Positions 9,546 through 19,415 are shown, counted from the stretch's first letter. The stretch is 64,000 bases of DNA from JAAYAY01 sp963674575 (GCA_963674575.2 CAXXQT010000009.1:248001-312000), one strand, 5' to 3'. Made by a program: numbers and translations. The notes: generated by a model not told the origin, from the sequence alone.

Positions 9546-11096
9546 ATGGCCGAACGCAATTCGAAGAAGCCGTCGGAATTGACCTTCTTCCAGTCCTCGT
9601 TCCTTGCCCTCATGCGGATTGCGATCGGCTGGCACTTCGCCTACGAAGGCGTGTTCAAGCTGCTGTTCAAGAAACCCGGCTGGGCAGGCCATTACCTGAC
9701 GAGCACGAATTGGATCGGGGCCGACTTCTTCCATTGGCTGGCGTCGAACGATACGACCCTGCGAATCGTGGAAATGGCGAACGCCTGGGGGCTCCTGCTG
9801 GTGGGCCTGGGCCTGATGGTCGGGTGCATGACGCGGCTGGCGGCCCTGGGCGGCATTGCCTTGCTGGCCCTCTACTACGTGGCTCATCCCGCCCTATTCG
9901 TCGATTCGAAGGGCATCGTGGAAGGCAACTACCTGATCGTCAACAAGAACCTCGTGGAGTTGCTTGCCCTGCTGGTGGTCCTGGTCATGCCCGTGCCCCG
10001 CTGGGGACTCGACGGATTCCTGGGCGGCATGTTCCGGCACCGCGTCCGCGTTCCCGCCGACACTCGGGCGGAGAGCGGTTCCCGGCTGCCGCGCCGCCGA
10101 ATGCTGGCCGGCCTGATCGGGCTGCCGATCCTCGGCGGGTTCGTGCTGGCCGTGCTCAAGAAGCGGGGGGGCTACCACAGCAAGGAAGAACAGCAGCTTG
10201 CCTCGCACGCCTCCGGCGCCGACGCCGTTACGTCTCCCTCGATGAAGAAGCTCACATTCGAGACCCTCGACGAACTGAAGGGCAAGGTTCCGAAGGCCAA
10301 GATCAAGGACGTCGAACTGAGCCGCGTGATCATGGGCGGCAACCTGATGAACGGCTTCGCCCATGCCCGCGACCTGATCTACGTTTCCAACCTGATCAAG
10401 GCCTACCACGAGGAGTGGCGTGTCTTCCAGACCCTTCGCCTGGGCGAGGCTTGCGGAATCAACACGATCATCACCAATCCGATCCTCGCCCCGCAGATCG
10501 TTGACTACTGGGAAAAGGACGGCGGCAAGATCCAGTTCATCGCCCAGTGCAAGGGCAAGAACCGGCAGGATTTTCTCGACAACATTCAGTTCTCGCTCGA
10601 CCACGGGGCCTGTGCGGCCTACGTGCAGGGCATGGCAACCGACGCCTACGTGAAGCAGGGCCATTTCGACTGGATCGCCGAAGGCTTGCAGAAGCTCCGT
10701 GATGCGGGCGTTCCCGCGGGAATCGGCGGCCACTACCTGGAGACCATCCAGGGCTGCGTCGACGAGGGCTTCAACCCCGACTTCTGGATGAAGACGCTCC
10801 ATCACCACAACTACTGGTCGTCGGACACGGAGAACCAGAAAGACAACATCTGGTGCGAGAAGCCGGACGAGACGATCCAGTTCATGGAGTCGCTCCCCCA
10901 GCCGTGGATCGCTTTCAAGGTCCTCGCGGCCGGCGCCCTCCATCCCCGCGACGGCTTCCGCTACGCCTTTGAAAAGGGGGCGGATTTCATCTGCGTGGGG
11001 ATGTACGACTTCCAGGTCGTCGAGGACTGCAACATCGCCCTTGATGTTCTCCAAGCCGATCTCAATCGCAAGCGGCCCTGGTGCGCCGTTGTATGA
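9546..11096 (+). CDS. DoxX-like membrane domain fused to a TIM-barrel-like domain
   Basis: The ATG at 9546 follows a GAGAGAG ribosome-binding site. Residues 1-170 are DoxX/DoxD-like, with helices around 18-35, 75-95, 97-115 and 130-152 and an early R-I-A-I-G-W-H-F-A-Y-E-G motif. A further hydrophobic segment (178-197) follows an R-R-R run. Residues about 235-516 form a soluble barrel-like domain with aldo-keto-reductase-like opening features (V-I-M-G-G-N, Y-V-S-N-L-I-K-A-Y) and conserved-looking G-I-G-G-H-Y and L-H-H-H-N-Y motifs, ending near C-V-G-M-Y-D-F-Q-V-V. DoxX proteins are quinone-linked in characterised cases. The fusion suggests membrane-coupled oxidation of a substrate, which is unproved. 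Confidence 0.75.
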   Translation: MAERNSKKPSELTFFQSSFLALMRIAIGWHFAYEGVFKLLFKKPGWAGHYLTSTNWIGADFFHWLASNDTTLRIVEMANAWGLLLVGLGLMVGCMTRLAALGGIALLALYYVAHPALFVDSKGIVEGNYLIVNKNLVELLALLVVLVMPVPRWGLDGFLGGMFRHRVRVPADTRAESGSRLPRRRMLAGLIGLPILGGFVLAVLKKRGGYHSKEEQQLASHASGADAVTSPSMKKLTFETLDELKGKVPKAKIKDVELSRVIMGGNLMNGFAHARDLIYVSNLIKAYHEEWRVFQTLRLGEACGINTIITNPILAPQIVDYWEKDGGKIQFIAQCKGKNRQDFLDNIQFSLDHGACAAYVQGMATDAYVKQGHFDWIAEGLQKLRDAGVPAGIGGHYLETIQGCVDEGFNPDFWMKTLHHHNYWSSDTENQKDNIWCEKPDETIQFMESLPQPWIAFKVLAAGALHPRDGFRYAFEKGADFICVGMYDFQVVEDCNIALDVLQADLNRKRPWCAVV

Positions 11097-11132
11097 CACG
11101 ATCCGTCAGCCCCATCTCCCCAGGAAACAAAC

Positions 11133-12518
11133 ATGAGACAACACCACGTTGCAGCGTTCCTTCTGTGCCTGGTCGCTTTGCCGTCACTTGCCCTGGCCGC
11201 CGAAAAGCCGAACCTGATCTTCGTCCTTTCCGACGATGTGGCCCAAGGGGACCTCGGGGTGTATGGGCAGCAGCTCATTCAGACGCCGAATCTCGATCGG
11301 CTCTGCAACGAAGGCACGCGATACCTGTCGGCCTACACGGGCACGAGCGTTTGCGCCCCGGCCCGCAGCTCGTTCTTCACGGGCCTGGACATGGGCCACT
11401 GCCCCACGCGGGCCAATCGCGAGATTCAGCCCGAAGGCCAGCGTCCGCTCCCGGGAGGCATGGTGACGGTTGCCAAGATCCTCAAGTCAGCCGGCTACAA
11501 GACGGCGACCATGGGCAAGTGGGGAATGGGAATGTTCGACACCACGGGCAGCCCGCTGAAGAACGGCGTCGACCATTTCTTCGGCTACAACTGCCAACGC
11601 CATGCCCACAGCTATTTTCCAACCTATCTCTACAGCGACGACCGGCGCATTGAGATCCCCGAGAACGCCGACGGCAAGAAGGCCGTCTACGCCCAGAACC
11701 TGATTCAGCAGGAAGTCCTCCGCTGGGTTGATGAGAATTCGGGCGGCCCCTTCTTCCTCTTCTACGCCGTCACGCTTCCCCACGGCAAGTTCGAGATCGA
11801 CGACCAGGGCGTCTACAAGGACAAGCCTTGGACGGAGATGGAGAAGAACTATGCGGCCATGGTCACCCGGCTCGACTCCGACATGGGGTCCCTCGTCGAC
11901 CTGCTTGAGAAGAAAGGCATCGCGAAGAACACGCTTCTCGTGTTCGCGGGCGACAACGGTTCGTCCTTCGCTCCCAACAGCCCCCTCGGCAAGCGATTCA
12001 ACCAGACCATGGACGGCAAGTTGCGAGGCTTCAAGCGAGGTTTGTACGAAGGGGCGCTTCGGCAGGCAGCCTTTGCCTGGTGGCCCGGCACCGTGCCCGC
12101 GGGACGCGTGACCGACGAGCCCTGGGCCTTCTGGGACCTGCTGCCCACCTTCACCGAGCTTGCCGGTTCGGATCTTCCGACAGGGTACCATCCTGACGGG
12201 TACTCATTGGTCCCGTTCCTCAAGGGCGGGCCGGCGCCCAAGCGGAACCATTTCTATTGGGAGTTGCACGAGAAAAGCAACGGACCGATCCAAGCCATCC
12301 GTTGGGGCAACTGGAAGGCCGTGCGCCCCGTGGCGAGCGGGCCGGTCGAGATCTACAACCTCTCGGACGACCTGGGCGAAACCGACAACCTGGCCGACGA
12401 ACGTCCTGACCTGGTTGCCAAGGCGGTCGACATGATGAACGCCGCCCGCACAGCCCATCCCGATTGGCCCGACCCGGCCACTGCCTCGCCACCGAAGAAG
12501 AAGGCGAAGAAGAAATGA
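11133..12518 (+). CDS. Exported type I (formylglycine) sulfatase
   Basis: The 461-aa protein has a signal peptide (residues 1-23, ending A-L-A-A). The sulfatase signature C-A-P-A-R-S is at 74-79, with Cys74 the predicted formylglycine, and the metal-binding D-D pair is at 34-35. A later G-D-N-G-S motif and K-W-G-M-G-M-F are typical of the S1 arylsulfatase family. Maturation needs a formylglycine-generating enzyme not present in this window. The C-terminus is a short poly-lysine tail. It follows the DoxX fusion by 36 bp and is probably cotranscribed with it. Substrate is likely a sulfated polysaccharide, but specificity cannot be read. Confidence 0.9.
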   Translation: MRQHHVAAFLLCLVALPSLALAAEKPNLIFVLSDDVAQGDLGVYGQQLIQTPNLDRLCNEGTRYLSAYTGTSVCAPARSSFFTGLDMGHCPTRANREIQPEGQRPLPGGMVTVAKILKSAGYKTATMGKWGMGMFDTTGSPLKNGVDHFFGYNCQRHAHSYFPTYLYSDDRRIEIPENADGKKAVYAQNLIQQEVLRWVDENSGGPFFLFYAVTLPHGKFEIDDQGVYKDKPWTEMEKNYAAMVTRLDSDMGSLVDLLEKKGIAKNTLLVFAGDNGSSFAPNSPLGKRFNQTMDGKLRGFKRGLYEGALRQAAFAWWPGTVPAGRVTDEPWAFWDLLPTFTELAGSDLPTGYHPDGYSLVPFLKGGPAPKRNHFYWELHEKSNGPIQAIRWGNWKAVRPVASGPVEIYNLSDDLGETDNLADERPDLVAKAVDMMNAARTAHPDWPDPATASPPKKKAKKK

Positions 12519-12563
12519 AGGAACACTAATCGACACTTGATTAGCGAAGATTAGTGTTCCTTC
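12517..12563 (+). terminator. Perfect 15-bp inverted repeat after the sulfatase gene
   Basis: The arms GAAGGAACACTAATC (12517-12531) and GATTAGTGTTCCTTC (12549-12563) are exact complements around a 17-nt loop. The left arm starts within the sulfatase TGA. There is no long T tract, so it could be a factor-dependent terminator or mRNA-stabilising hairpin. The ATTAG(C/T)G(T/A) wording recurs near 52100, which hints at a dispersed repeat. Confidence 0.55.
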
Positions 12564-12603
12564 TTCTGTGCCCAGGACCGCCGTCGTATCTCGGAATTGC
12601 GAA

Positions 12604-15258
12604 ATGCTCAACCAGCGACTCGTTTCTTGCTCTCTTTGCCTTCTATCCATAGCGTTCCTTTCGCTTGCAGCCGAATCGGCGGAGCCCTGGTGGCATCGGT
12701 ACCCGGTCTACGTGGGCGACATCGGCGCCGGGACCTGCAACGAAGAGAGCGCCGGCGATCTGCACGCGGCCATGGTCTCGGGCAACTTCGGGGCCGATCC
12801 CGCCTGGGGGCCCTTTGGCCAGGAGATCAGTTTCCGCCAGGCCCGACGACGGTTCGACGCCGTCCATTCCAAGGACATTCGTTGGATCACCTGGATGGAG
12901 GCCTTTGGCGACTCCATGCTCTATGCCGCCGCCTTCAACCGGCAGGATGACGGCACGTTCTGCCAGAGTGGCGGAAAGACGCCCATGGCCGCCATAGCCC
13001 GAATGGCCTGGAATTGGGAGGCGAAAGGCGTGCGTTCCGGCAACGCCTACCGCTGGATCGGCACGCACAACACGGTCAACAACGAAGACTTCCTCGGAGC
13101 TGAATTCAGCCGAGAGAAGCTCGCATTCCCCACTACCCACTATCCCGACGGTCGCGAGGCGCTCGGCTACCTGCCCGAAGGCCAGTACCCAATCAATGCC
13201 CGGGTGTACGACGCCGTATACGTCAAAGACATCAACGGCCAGCCGGCTCTCGAACTGGAGATGCTGCCCAAACGAGCCAACCGCATCGATCCGGAAACGG
13301 GTCAGCGGGAAGCTCCGACAGACGGGCTCTACCGTACAAGCGTCGATCGCAATTCGGCCCGCTACCATCGTGGGCGCAAGGTGGGCGACGAACTGTTTGC
13401 CGCCGTCATGCTCCTGGGCAAGGACCCTGCCGCTCCCTTCTGGACCGACTACACTCGCGTAATGGCCCGCCGACTCATCGAGCAGGGCGTGGACGGACTC
13501 TGGTGCGACAACTACTCCAGCTTCAACAACTTCGGCATGCCGCCCATCCGCAACGGCTTCGGCGAGTGGTCCGAGCAGCGTTTCCGCCAGCGGCTGCCCC
13601 AATGGTTCACTCCCGAGCAACTGAAGAAACTGGGAATCGACAACCCGGCCAACGTCGACATCAAAACCTACCTGAAGCAGAAGGCGGTCGAGTTCGGAGC
13701 CAAGGACCCGAGCTACTACTGGGAGCCCGCGTGGCGCGACGCCCGCTGGCTGGATGAGCCGATCTGGAACGCCTACAAGGTCCTCAAACAGCAGATCGGG
13801 CAGGAGGCCTTGCGGCGATTCTACACGGCGATCAAGGAAGAAGCCCGGGCGGCGGGACGCGAGGATTTCCTGATCTCGGGAAACGACATGCCGGTCTATG
13901 CCCTCGGCTGGGCCCGCGACGAGTGGCTCGACATGGTCAGCTCGGAACAGACGCCCGGCTGGTTCGTCACCACCGGTTCCCGCGGGATCATGCTTCCACC
14001 GAAGGGCAAGTACGCCGTCGTCTACCGTGCGGGGCTGGAACATCAGAAGGGCCCCTACGCCACGGTCTGGTACTACCTCAAGGGCCCGCAGGAAAAGTAC
14101 CGCAATCGTCCGACCCTGTCGAAAGTGCTCTTTGCGGAAGGGTTTGCCAACGCCACGTTTCTCAAGTACGGCGGCAACCCGGCCCTCCCGGGCACGCCCG
14201 AAAGCGTCGCCTGGTGGAACCAGTTCGTCCGTACCAGTGAGGAGCGGATCGGTCGGCGGAAGATCGCGGCCGACGTGGGACTCTATTTCTCGCCCGACAA
14301 CCAACTCGCCTTCGTCGTGCCCGGCAGCCACGCCCTCGACCACGACCGCCAGCCCCACAGCTTCGGCCATTGGGGATTCGGCACGGCCCTGATCGACGGC
14401 CACGTCCCCTACCGCGTGGTGACCGATTGGAAGCTCTCGGCCGACACCCTCGCAGGCCTGAAGACGTTCATCATTCCCGGCGCGGAATGCCTGGCCGACG
14501 ACGAAGCGGCCGTTCTCGAAACATGGGTTCGTAGCGGCGGGCGACTCGTCGTCACCGGTCCCTGCGGCGTTCGTCATTCGACCGCCGGACGATTCGCACG
14601 CAGGAAGATACCCGTCGTGCTGCGATGGTTCCCCGACGCAGCCGATCGAATGCCAACTTTGGCCAATCCACCCGCCCCGGCTGAAGCGGCGGCCGCGGGT
14701 GCCGATCCGACGGTTCCACTTGCTGCGGTTGAATCGGCTAAACCGGCCACATCCACGGATCGTCAAAAGGCCGTGCTGTCGATCGCGGGCGACAGTCAGA
14801 GCCTGGAAACCACCATGGGCGAAGGCCGCATCGTGTGGTCTCCCGAACCGGTCGGCATGGACTACTATCTGAACGAAGACGATCGCCCCGCAAGGCTCCC
14901 CACGCTTCTTCGCCTTGTGGGCGTCTCCGACTTGCTCGATCCGGGCAACCTGCCGGCCACGGTGGGCGCATATCTCTGGCAGTCCCAGGATGGCAGTAGC
15001 CTGCACGTCGACCTGGTCAACTACGACCTCGACCTCCAGGACGATCGCATTACGCCCGCCGAAGACCTGACGTTTCGTCTGCGATTGTCCGAGGGGTGGA
15101 AAGACGTTACCCTTGACACCATCACACCGGATGGAACGGAACCGGCCACGTGGGAACTGGCGGACGACTGGCTCAAGGTGCGACTGGCGCACCTGGTGCA
15201 TTATGCATGTGTGAAGGTGTCGAAGGTGAGTGGTGATGCCGCGGAAATCCGCCAATGA
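12604..15258 (+). CDS. Exported glycosidase-like protein with C-terminal class I amidotransferase-like fold
   Basis: The ATG at 12604 is chosen over an upstream GTG because it begins a signal peptide (LVSCSLCLLSIAFLSLAAESA). The 884-aa product opens with W-W-H-R-Y-P-V-Y-V-G-D, then a barrel-like region including G-V-D-G-L-W-C-D-N-Y-S near residue 295, consistent with the catalytic strand of a large GH-clan-A-like hydrolase. Residues about 555-670 (V-G-L-Y-F-S-P-D-N-Q, then T-F-I-I-P-G-A-E-C-L and S-G-G-R-L-V-V-T-G) resemble the beta-galactosidase trimerisation/ThuA-like fold. The family is not assigned. The C-terminal 23 nt overlap a small downstream gene. Confidence 0.72.
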   Translation: MLNQRLVSCSLCLLSIAFLSLAAESAEPWWHRYPVYVGDIGAGTCNEESAGDLHAAMVSGNFGADPAWGPFGQEISFRQARRRFDAVHSKDIRWITWMEAFGDSMLYAAAFNRQDDGTFCQSGGKTPMAAIARMAWNWEAKGVRSGNAYRWIGTHNTVNNEDFLGAEFSREKLAFPTTHYPDGREALGYLPEGQYPINARVYDAVYVKDINGQPALELEMLPKRANRIDPETGQREAPTDGLYRTSVDRNSARYHRGRKVGDELFAAVMLLGKDPAAPFWTDYTRVMARRLIEQGVDGLWCDNYSSFNNFGMPPIRNGFGEWSEQRFRQRLPQWFTPEQLKKLGIDNPANVDIKTYLKQKAVEFGAKDPSYYWEPAWRDARWLDEPIWNAYKVLKQQIGQEALRRFYTAIKEEARAAGREDFLISGNDMPVYALGWARDEWLDMVSSEQTPGWFVTTGSRGIMLPPKGKYAVVYRAGLEHQKGPYATVWYYLKGPQEKYRNRPTLSKVLFAEGFANATFLKYGGNPALPGTPESVAWWNQFVRTSEERIGRRKIAADVGLYFSPDNQLAFVVPGSHALDHDRQPHSFGHWGFGTALIDGHVPYRVVTDWKLSADTLAGLKTFIIPGAECLADDEAAVLETWVRSGGRLVVTGPCGVRHSTAGRFARRKIPVVLRWFPDAADRMPTLANPPAPAEAAAAGADPTVPLAAVESAKPATSTDRQKAVLSIAGDSQSLETTMGEGRIVWSPEPVGMDYYLNEDDRPARLPTLLRLVGVSDLLDPGNLPATVGAYLWQSQDGSSLHVDLVNYDLDLQDDRITPAEDLTFRLRLSEGWKDVTLDTITPDGTEPATWELADDWLKVRLAHLVHYACVKVSKVSGDAAEIRQ

Positions 15259-15436
15259 AATCGACGCACTCCTCCGCCAATGCCGCCGGCTTTCGGAGGA
15301 TGCGTGTCGAGAGCTCCTCGCACTGCGGCAACAGCAGTTGGTGGACGCGGGATGGGAACTTCGCGAGGCCCAGCGGGTATCGGAGGGTGTCGAGTGGATT
15401 CTGCGGAGACCGCCTGATGGATGCACCATCGACTAG
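15236..15436 (+). CDS. Small basic hypothetical protein
   Basis: A 66-codon frame starting at ATG 15236 inside the 3' end of the large glycosidase-like gene, with GAAGGTGAG just upstream as a plausible ribosome-binding site. A GTG at 15230 would add two residues. The product is helical and Arg/Glu/Leu-rich (LLRQCRRLSEDACRELLALR) with no Cys motif or membrane segment. The overlap suggests coupled translation, but coding status is uncertain. Confidence 0.4.
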   Translation: MPRKSANEIDALLRQCRRLSEDACRELLALRQQQLVDAGWELREAQRVSEGVEWILRRPPDGCTID

Positions 15437-15478
15437 CGGGCACGGACCGCCGTGCCGGCTCTTCTGTTACGCCATTTC

Positions 15479-15610
15479 GTGTCGCCGCGCTGCGCGGGCT
15501 TTCGCCGACGGCAAGTCCGCGCAGCGCGACGATACGATTGTAGCCCCAGGCGTGAGCCTGGGGAACGGCGGTAGCGAATCACACCAGAAGCCCGCGCAGC
15601 GCGGCGACAC
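15479..15610. repeat. Long inverted repeat with nested hairpin
   Basis: A 23-bp arm at 15479-15501 (starting GTGTCGCCGCGCTGCGCGGG) has an exact reverse complement at 15588-15610. Between them lie a partial third copy (GTCCGCGCAGCGCGACGA) and a separate hairpin CCCCAGGC-GTGA-GCCTGGGG. The layout is that of REP/BIME-type intergenic repeats. No ORF fits inside. Confidence 0.8.
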
Positions 15611-15686
15611 ATGAGCAGAACGTCCACCGGCGATGAGAGTCACGGGACACTCGTTCCAGCCTCCATCTCACCGATCCGCATTCAAG

Positions 15687-15893
15687 GTAGCAGGCACGCT
15701 CCGTCGTGCCGTCCGCCAAGTTACCGAAGAAAGGAGGAACGCTTCAGTCGGGTCGTTCTCTGACAGAACCCGATCGGCCGCCTACCGCCACTTCCACGCT
15801 GCTCCGGACGGACATCCACACAATTGACCTGCTGGGTTCAACGCCAGAGTCTTTGATCTGCTTGGCTACGGCACGGCGGAGCGTGCCTGCTAC
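15687..15893. repeat. REP-like hairpin pair in inverted orientation
   Basis: The 34-bp unit at 15687-15720 (starts GTAGCAGGCACGCTCCGTCG) is identical to one at 39061-39094. A reverse-orientation copy at 15869-15893 differs at one base from the first 25 bases. The core GGCACG-CTCCGT-CGTGCC is itself a hairpin. The surrounding 15437-16013 interval otherwise holds no supported gene before the next signal-peptide start. Confidence 0.8.
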
Positions 15894-16013
15894 TTTGGGG
15901 CCGCTTCATCAAGCAGGCCTCCGTCACGATCGCTTGCCCCAGCCTGGTGCGAGATCTACGATAAGGGCTCAAAATGTCCCTCGCCATGCCCCGTGCAACA
16001 AGGAACCTTGCCC

Positions 16014-19000
16014 ATGTACGCGACCCTCAAGCGAAAGCGATTCCTGGCAGGTTTCTCGTTCCTGCTGCTCCTCGTGCTCGCCGCGGCGAGTCGGGCCGAC
16101 GAGATCCTGCTGGAGTATCGTGACGTCCCCGACCACGGGCTGGTCGTTTCTCACGTGGACCTGACCTTCGCGGCCGGCTGGTGCAACCTGGACGGGATTG
16201 CCGCCGAACGTGCCAGAGCCGTTGACGCAACCGGACAGGACGTGCCCTGCCAGTTCGTGCCCGACCCGGATTTTGACGAGGTGTTAAACGCTGCCGGAAC
16301 CGTAATCCTCCAACACCCACCCGAGGCGGAAGGACAACTTCGACTCCGCTTTGACAAGGATCTGGAACCATCGGCAGCGTCCTTCGATGGAACCGTCTCG
16401 ACCAAGAACTACGAAATTGTCCAAACGCCTGACCGCTTGGGCGGCCTCCCGTCGAAAGTCACCTTCACCCCGTCGGGCAAGGTCTTCGACTCCCTGCGCT
16501 GGCACGATCGCACGTACAACCTCGGCCAGGGCGGCTATCTTCTGCTCAATGATCGCGAGGCCAAGGTTGAACGAGTCGCGGATGGGCCGTTGTGCACGGT
16601 TGTCCGCACGTCGGCACGCTACATGCAAGGAAACAACCAGCCGGCGAGCAAGCCCTCAGCCGCCTACCAGTGGTACTACTTCCACAACCTGCCCCTCGTC
16701 TACGTGACGGTCCTCCAGAAACAGCAGGACCCGTTCGCCTGGAAGGAGTGGCATTTCCTGGAGTTGATCTATCCGGACAAAACGCTGACGAAGTGGGCCG
16801 GCGCCGCTCCCCCGGCGCAGGGCGACGTGGCCGGCAGCGGCAACTCGACCCGCTTCTCCGATTGGGCCGCCCTGCTCGACGGGCGCAACGCCATCGGCAT
16901 GATGCGTTCGGGACGCCTGACGATTCACGACGGACACGGGGCCTACGGCACCTATCTGCACGCCTTCAGCGACGTGGCCTGGGGCGGCTTTGACGGAACC
17001 GACCGGGAACTGGCAGGCTGGCTCTGGATCGGCTGCGACGACGACCCGGCCTCGGCCATCGCAGCCGCGGCCGAGAATCTGCCCACCGACGCCCACGTGA
17101 CCGTCTCGGTTGCCACCGTCCGGAATCGCCTCGCGGAACTCCAGGGGCAACTCAAAGAGCTCGACGTTCCGTCGGCCCGGTTCACCTGGTGGCGTCTGGC
17201 CGCGGCCGAACAGCTGGAACGCCAGGGCCGCTACCGGGAAGCGCTGTCTGCCGCCGATGGAACGTTGCCGGAGAACTGGGTCTCGCTCACAGCCGGCGAC
17301 CTGGCCCTTTCCCTGGAACAGAACGATTCGGGATTGCGGATGCTGGGGCTGGCCGACCTGCAAAAGCGGCAACAACTCCTGGCCGCCAGGCCGCTTCCCT
17401 TGTTCCACGCCGTGGTCCGCAACAGCGACACCAAGGAGGAAGTGAGGGTCGCGGCCGATTCCGGCTGGTCCAACGTGGAAGCCCGCTCGAACGATCCCCC
17501 CGAAGGTCACGGGTTGCATCTCGAGTGGAAGGAACCGGACGACAAGCGCCTGGCCGGAATGACGGTCACCGTAACAGCCATCGGCACCGATGAAACCGAT
17601 CGAATCGAGTGGGATCTCCAGATAGAAGACGTTCCGAAGCCGTGGGCCGTCTGGCGGACCGTCTTTCCCCAGGTGGCCCTGGCCCAGCCGGGTCCTGAAG
17701 TGGAGGTGTTCTACCCGCGAGGATCGGGCGAAGTGAAGTCGGGCGTGTGGGCAGAGGCGTTCCGCTTTTCCGGCACCTATCCGAGCGGCTGGATGTCGAT
17801 GCCGTTCATGGCCGCCTACGACCGCCAGGCGGGTACCGGTCTGTATGCCGCGATCCACGATCCCTGGGCCGGCACGAAAGACCTGCAGGCCGAAAGCCGG
17901 CCAGCTGAGCGGGCCGTCATTTTTTCTTTCGATATCCCCGCGGCCAATATGGGCCAGCCGGGCACAGGCTACGACCAGGAGGGCTCGGCTGTCTGGCAAC
18001 TGCTGCGCGGCGACTGGTTCGACGCCTCCGTGATCTACCGCGACTGGGTCCGCCAGAACGCCAAGTGGTATCCCAAGCTTGGTTCCAACGGCCGGGAAGA
18101 TACGCCCAAGTGGATGCGGGAGCTTTCCTGTTGGGTCTTGGCCCACGGGACCCCAAAACAGGTCGTTCCCATAACGAAGAAGTTCCAGGAGACCCTGGGC
18201 TTGCCGGTCGGAGTTCACTGGTACAACTGGCACGAGATCCCCTTCGACAACGATTACCCCCACTATTTTCCCACTAAGGCCGGCTTCGCCGAAGGCGTGG
18301 CCGAATTGCAGGCGGCCAACGTGTTCGTCATGCCCTACATCAACGGCCGGCTTTGGGATACGCACGATCGCGGCAAGGACGTGTTCCAATTCGACGACGT
18401 GGCTCGCCCCGCCGTCACGAAGGACGAAGCCGGCGAGCCCTACACGGAGATGTACGGCAGCAAGGAAAGCGACGGCAGCCGTGTAAGCCTGGGCGTCATG
18501 TGCCCCACCACCGACCTCTGGCAGGGGAAGGTCCGCGAGATTGTCCTGCGGCTTATGAACGAATGCGGTGTTCGCGGCGTCTACATCGACCAGGTGGCGG
18601 CCGCCAAGCCGCTGTTGTGCTTCGACGCCTCCCACGGGCACCCCTTAGGCGGCGGCCATTGGTGGACGGCCGGCTATTGGGACATGCTGACCAGGATCCG
18701 CCGGGAGATGCCCGAGGGCCGCATGCTGACCACCGAGTGCAACGGCGAGGCCTACACCCACGTCTTCGACGGCTACCTCACCTGGCACTGGCAGTACAAC
18801 GGCCAGGTGCCCGCCTTCCCCGCCGTCTATGGCGGAGCGATCCAAATGTTCGGCCGGGCCTATCGCGGCGGCCCGACGAAGGATCTTGCCTTGCGGATGA
18901 AGGCCGGCCAGCAGCTCGTCTTCGGCGAGCAGATCGGCTGGCTCTCGCCCCACACGGTCAACGAACCCGACAACATGGCCTTCCTGCGCCAGGTGGTCCA

Positions 19001-19373
19001 CCAGCGAGCCCGCCTTGTCGACTACTTCGTCCGCGGCGAGATGGCCCGCCCGCCTCGCCTGGAAGGCGACCTCCCCACCGTCACCGCCGACTGGCAATGG
19101 AGCGGCGTCTGGCCGGTCACCACCGATGCCGTCATGGCCGGCGCCTGGCGTCTGCCCAAGGAGAATCGCGTCGTCCTCATCTTCGTCAACGTAAGCGACG
19201 ACCCCGTCCACGCCCAGTTCAAGTTCGACCCGGCGGAGTATGGTCTCGACGGCAACAAGCTCAAGGTCCGCAAACTCACGCCCCACGGAGAGAAACCGGC
19301 AGTACTGGCCGAGGAGTGGACTTTTCGGCCGAGAGAAGTCCAGGCGTGGGAAATCGTAGGCGGCGCCAAGTGA
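16014..19373 (+). CDS. Very large exported DUF6259-like protein, probable glycoside hydrolase
   Basis: The ATG at 16014 begins a signal peptide (basic K-R-K-R, then FLAGFSFLLLLVLAAASRA), so an upstream in-frame GTG is rejected. The 1119-aa product has an N-terminal beta-rich region to about residue 450, and a catalytic-barrel-like part from about 690 with V-H-W-Y-N-W-H-E-I-P-F-D, V-M-P-Y-I-N-G-R, R-G-V-Y-I-D-Q-V and a M-L-T-T-E-C-N-G-E strand supplying possible acidic residues. These features resemble DUF6259-type proteins of planctomycetes and verrucomicrobia. Substrate unknown. It closes the rightward exported block that starts at 8.3 kb. Confidence 0.7.
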   Translation: MYATLKRKRFLAGFSFLLLLVLAAASRADEILLEYRDVPDHGLVVSHVDLTFAAGWCNLDGIAAERARAVDATGQDVPCQFVPDPDFDEVLNAAGTVILQHPPEAEGQLRLRFDKDLEPSAASFDGTVSTKNYEIVQTPDRLGGLPSKVTFTPSGKVFDSLRWHDRTYNLGQGGYLLLNDREAKVERVADGPLCTVVRTSARYMQGNNQPASKPSAAYQWYYFHNLPLVYVTVLQKQQDPFAWKEWHFLELIYPDKTLTKWAGAAPPAQGDVAGSGNSTRFSDWAALLDGRNAIGMMRSGRLTIHDGHGAYGTYLHAFSDVAWGGFDGTDRELAGWLWIGCDDDPASAIAAAAENLPTDAHVTVSVATVRNRLAELQGQLKELDVPSARFTWWRLAAAEQLERQGRYREALSAADGTLPENWVSLTAGDLALSLEQNDSGLRMLGLADLQKRQQLLAARPLPLFHAVVRNSDTKEEVRVAADSGWSNVEARSNDPPEGHGLHLEWKEPDDKRLAGMTVTVTAIGTDETDRIEWDLQIEDVPKPWAVWRTVFPQVALAQPGPEVEVFYPRGSGEVKSGVWAEAFRFSGTYPSGWMSMPFMAAYDRQAGTGLYAAIHDPWAGTKDLQAESRPAERAVIFSFDIPAANMGQPGTGYDQEGSAVWQLLRGDWFDASVIYRDWVRQNAKWYPKLGSNGREDTPKWMRELSCWVLAHGTPKQVVPITKKFQETLGLPVGVHWYNWHEIPFDNDYPHYFPTKAGFAEGVAELQAANVFVMPYINGRLWDTHDRGKDVFQFDDVARPAVTKDEAGEPYTEMYGSKESDGSRVSLGVMCPTTDLWQGKVREIVLRLMNECGVRGVYIDQVAAAKPLLCFDASHGHPLGGGHWWTAGYWDMLTRIRREMPEGRMLTTECNGEAYTHVFDGYLTWHWQYNGQVPAFPAVYGGAIQMFGRAYRGGPTKDLALRMKAGQQLVFGEQIGWLSPHTVNEPDNMAFLRQVVHQRARLVDYFVRGEMARPPRLEGDLPTVTADWQWSGVWPVTTDAVMAGAWRLPKENRVVLIFVNVSDDPVHAQFKFDPAEYGLDGNKLKVRKLTPHGEKPAVLAEEWTFRPREVQAWEIVGGAK

Positions 19374-19415
19374 AGTTGATCGAGCGATCGCCATGCTCCC
19401 TAGCCGACCCGGGTG

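Noticed and set aside
12643..15429. 928-codon open frame on the minus strand
   Set aside because: It is antisense to the glycosidase-like gene, which has a signal peptide and domain motifs. Long antisense frames are expected at this GC content.
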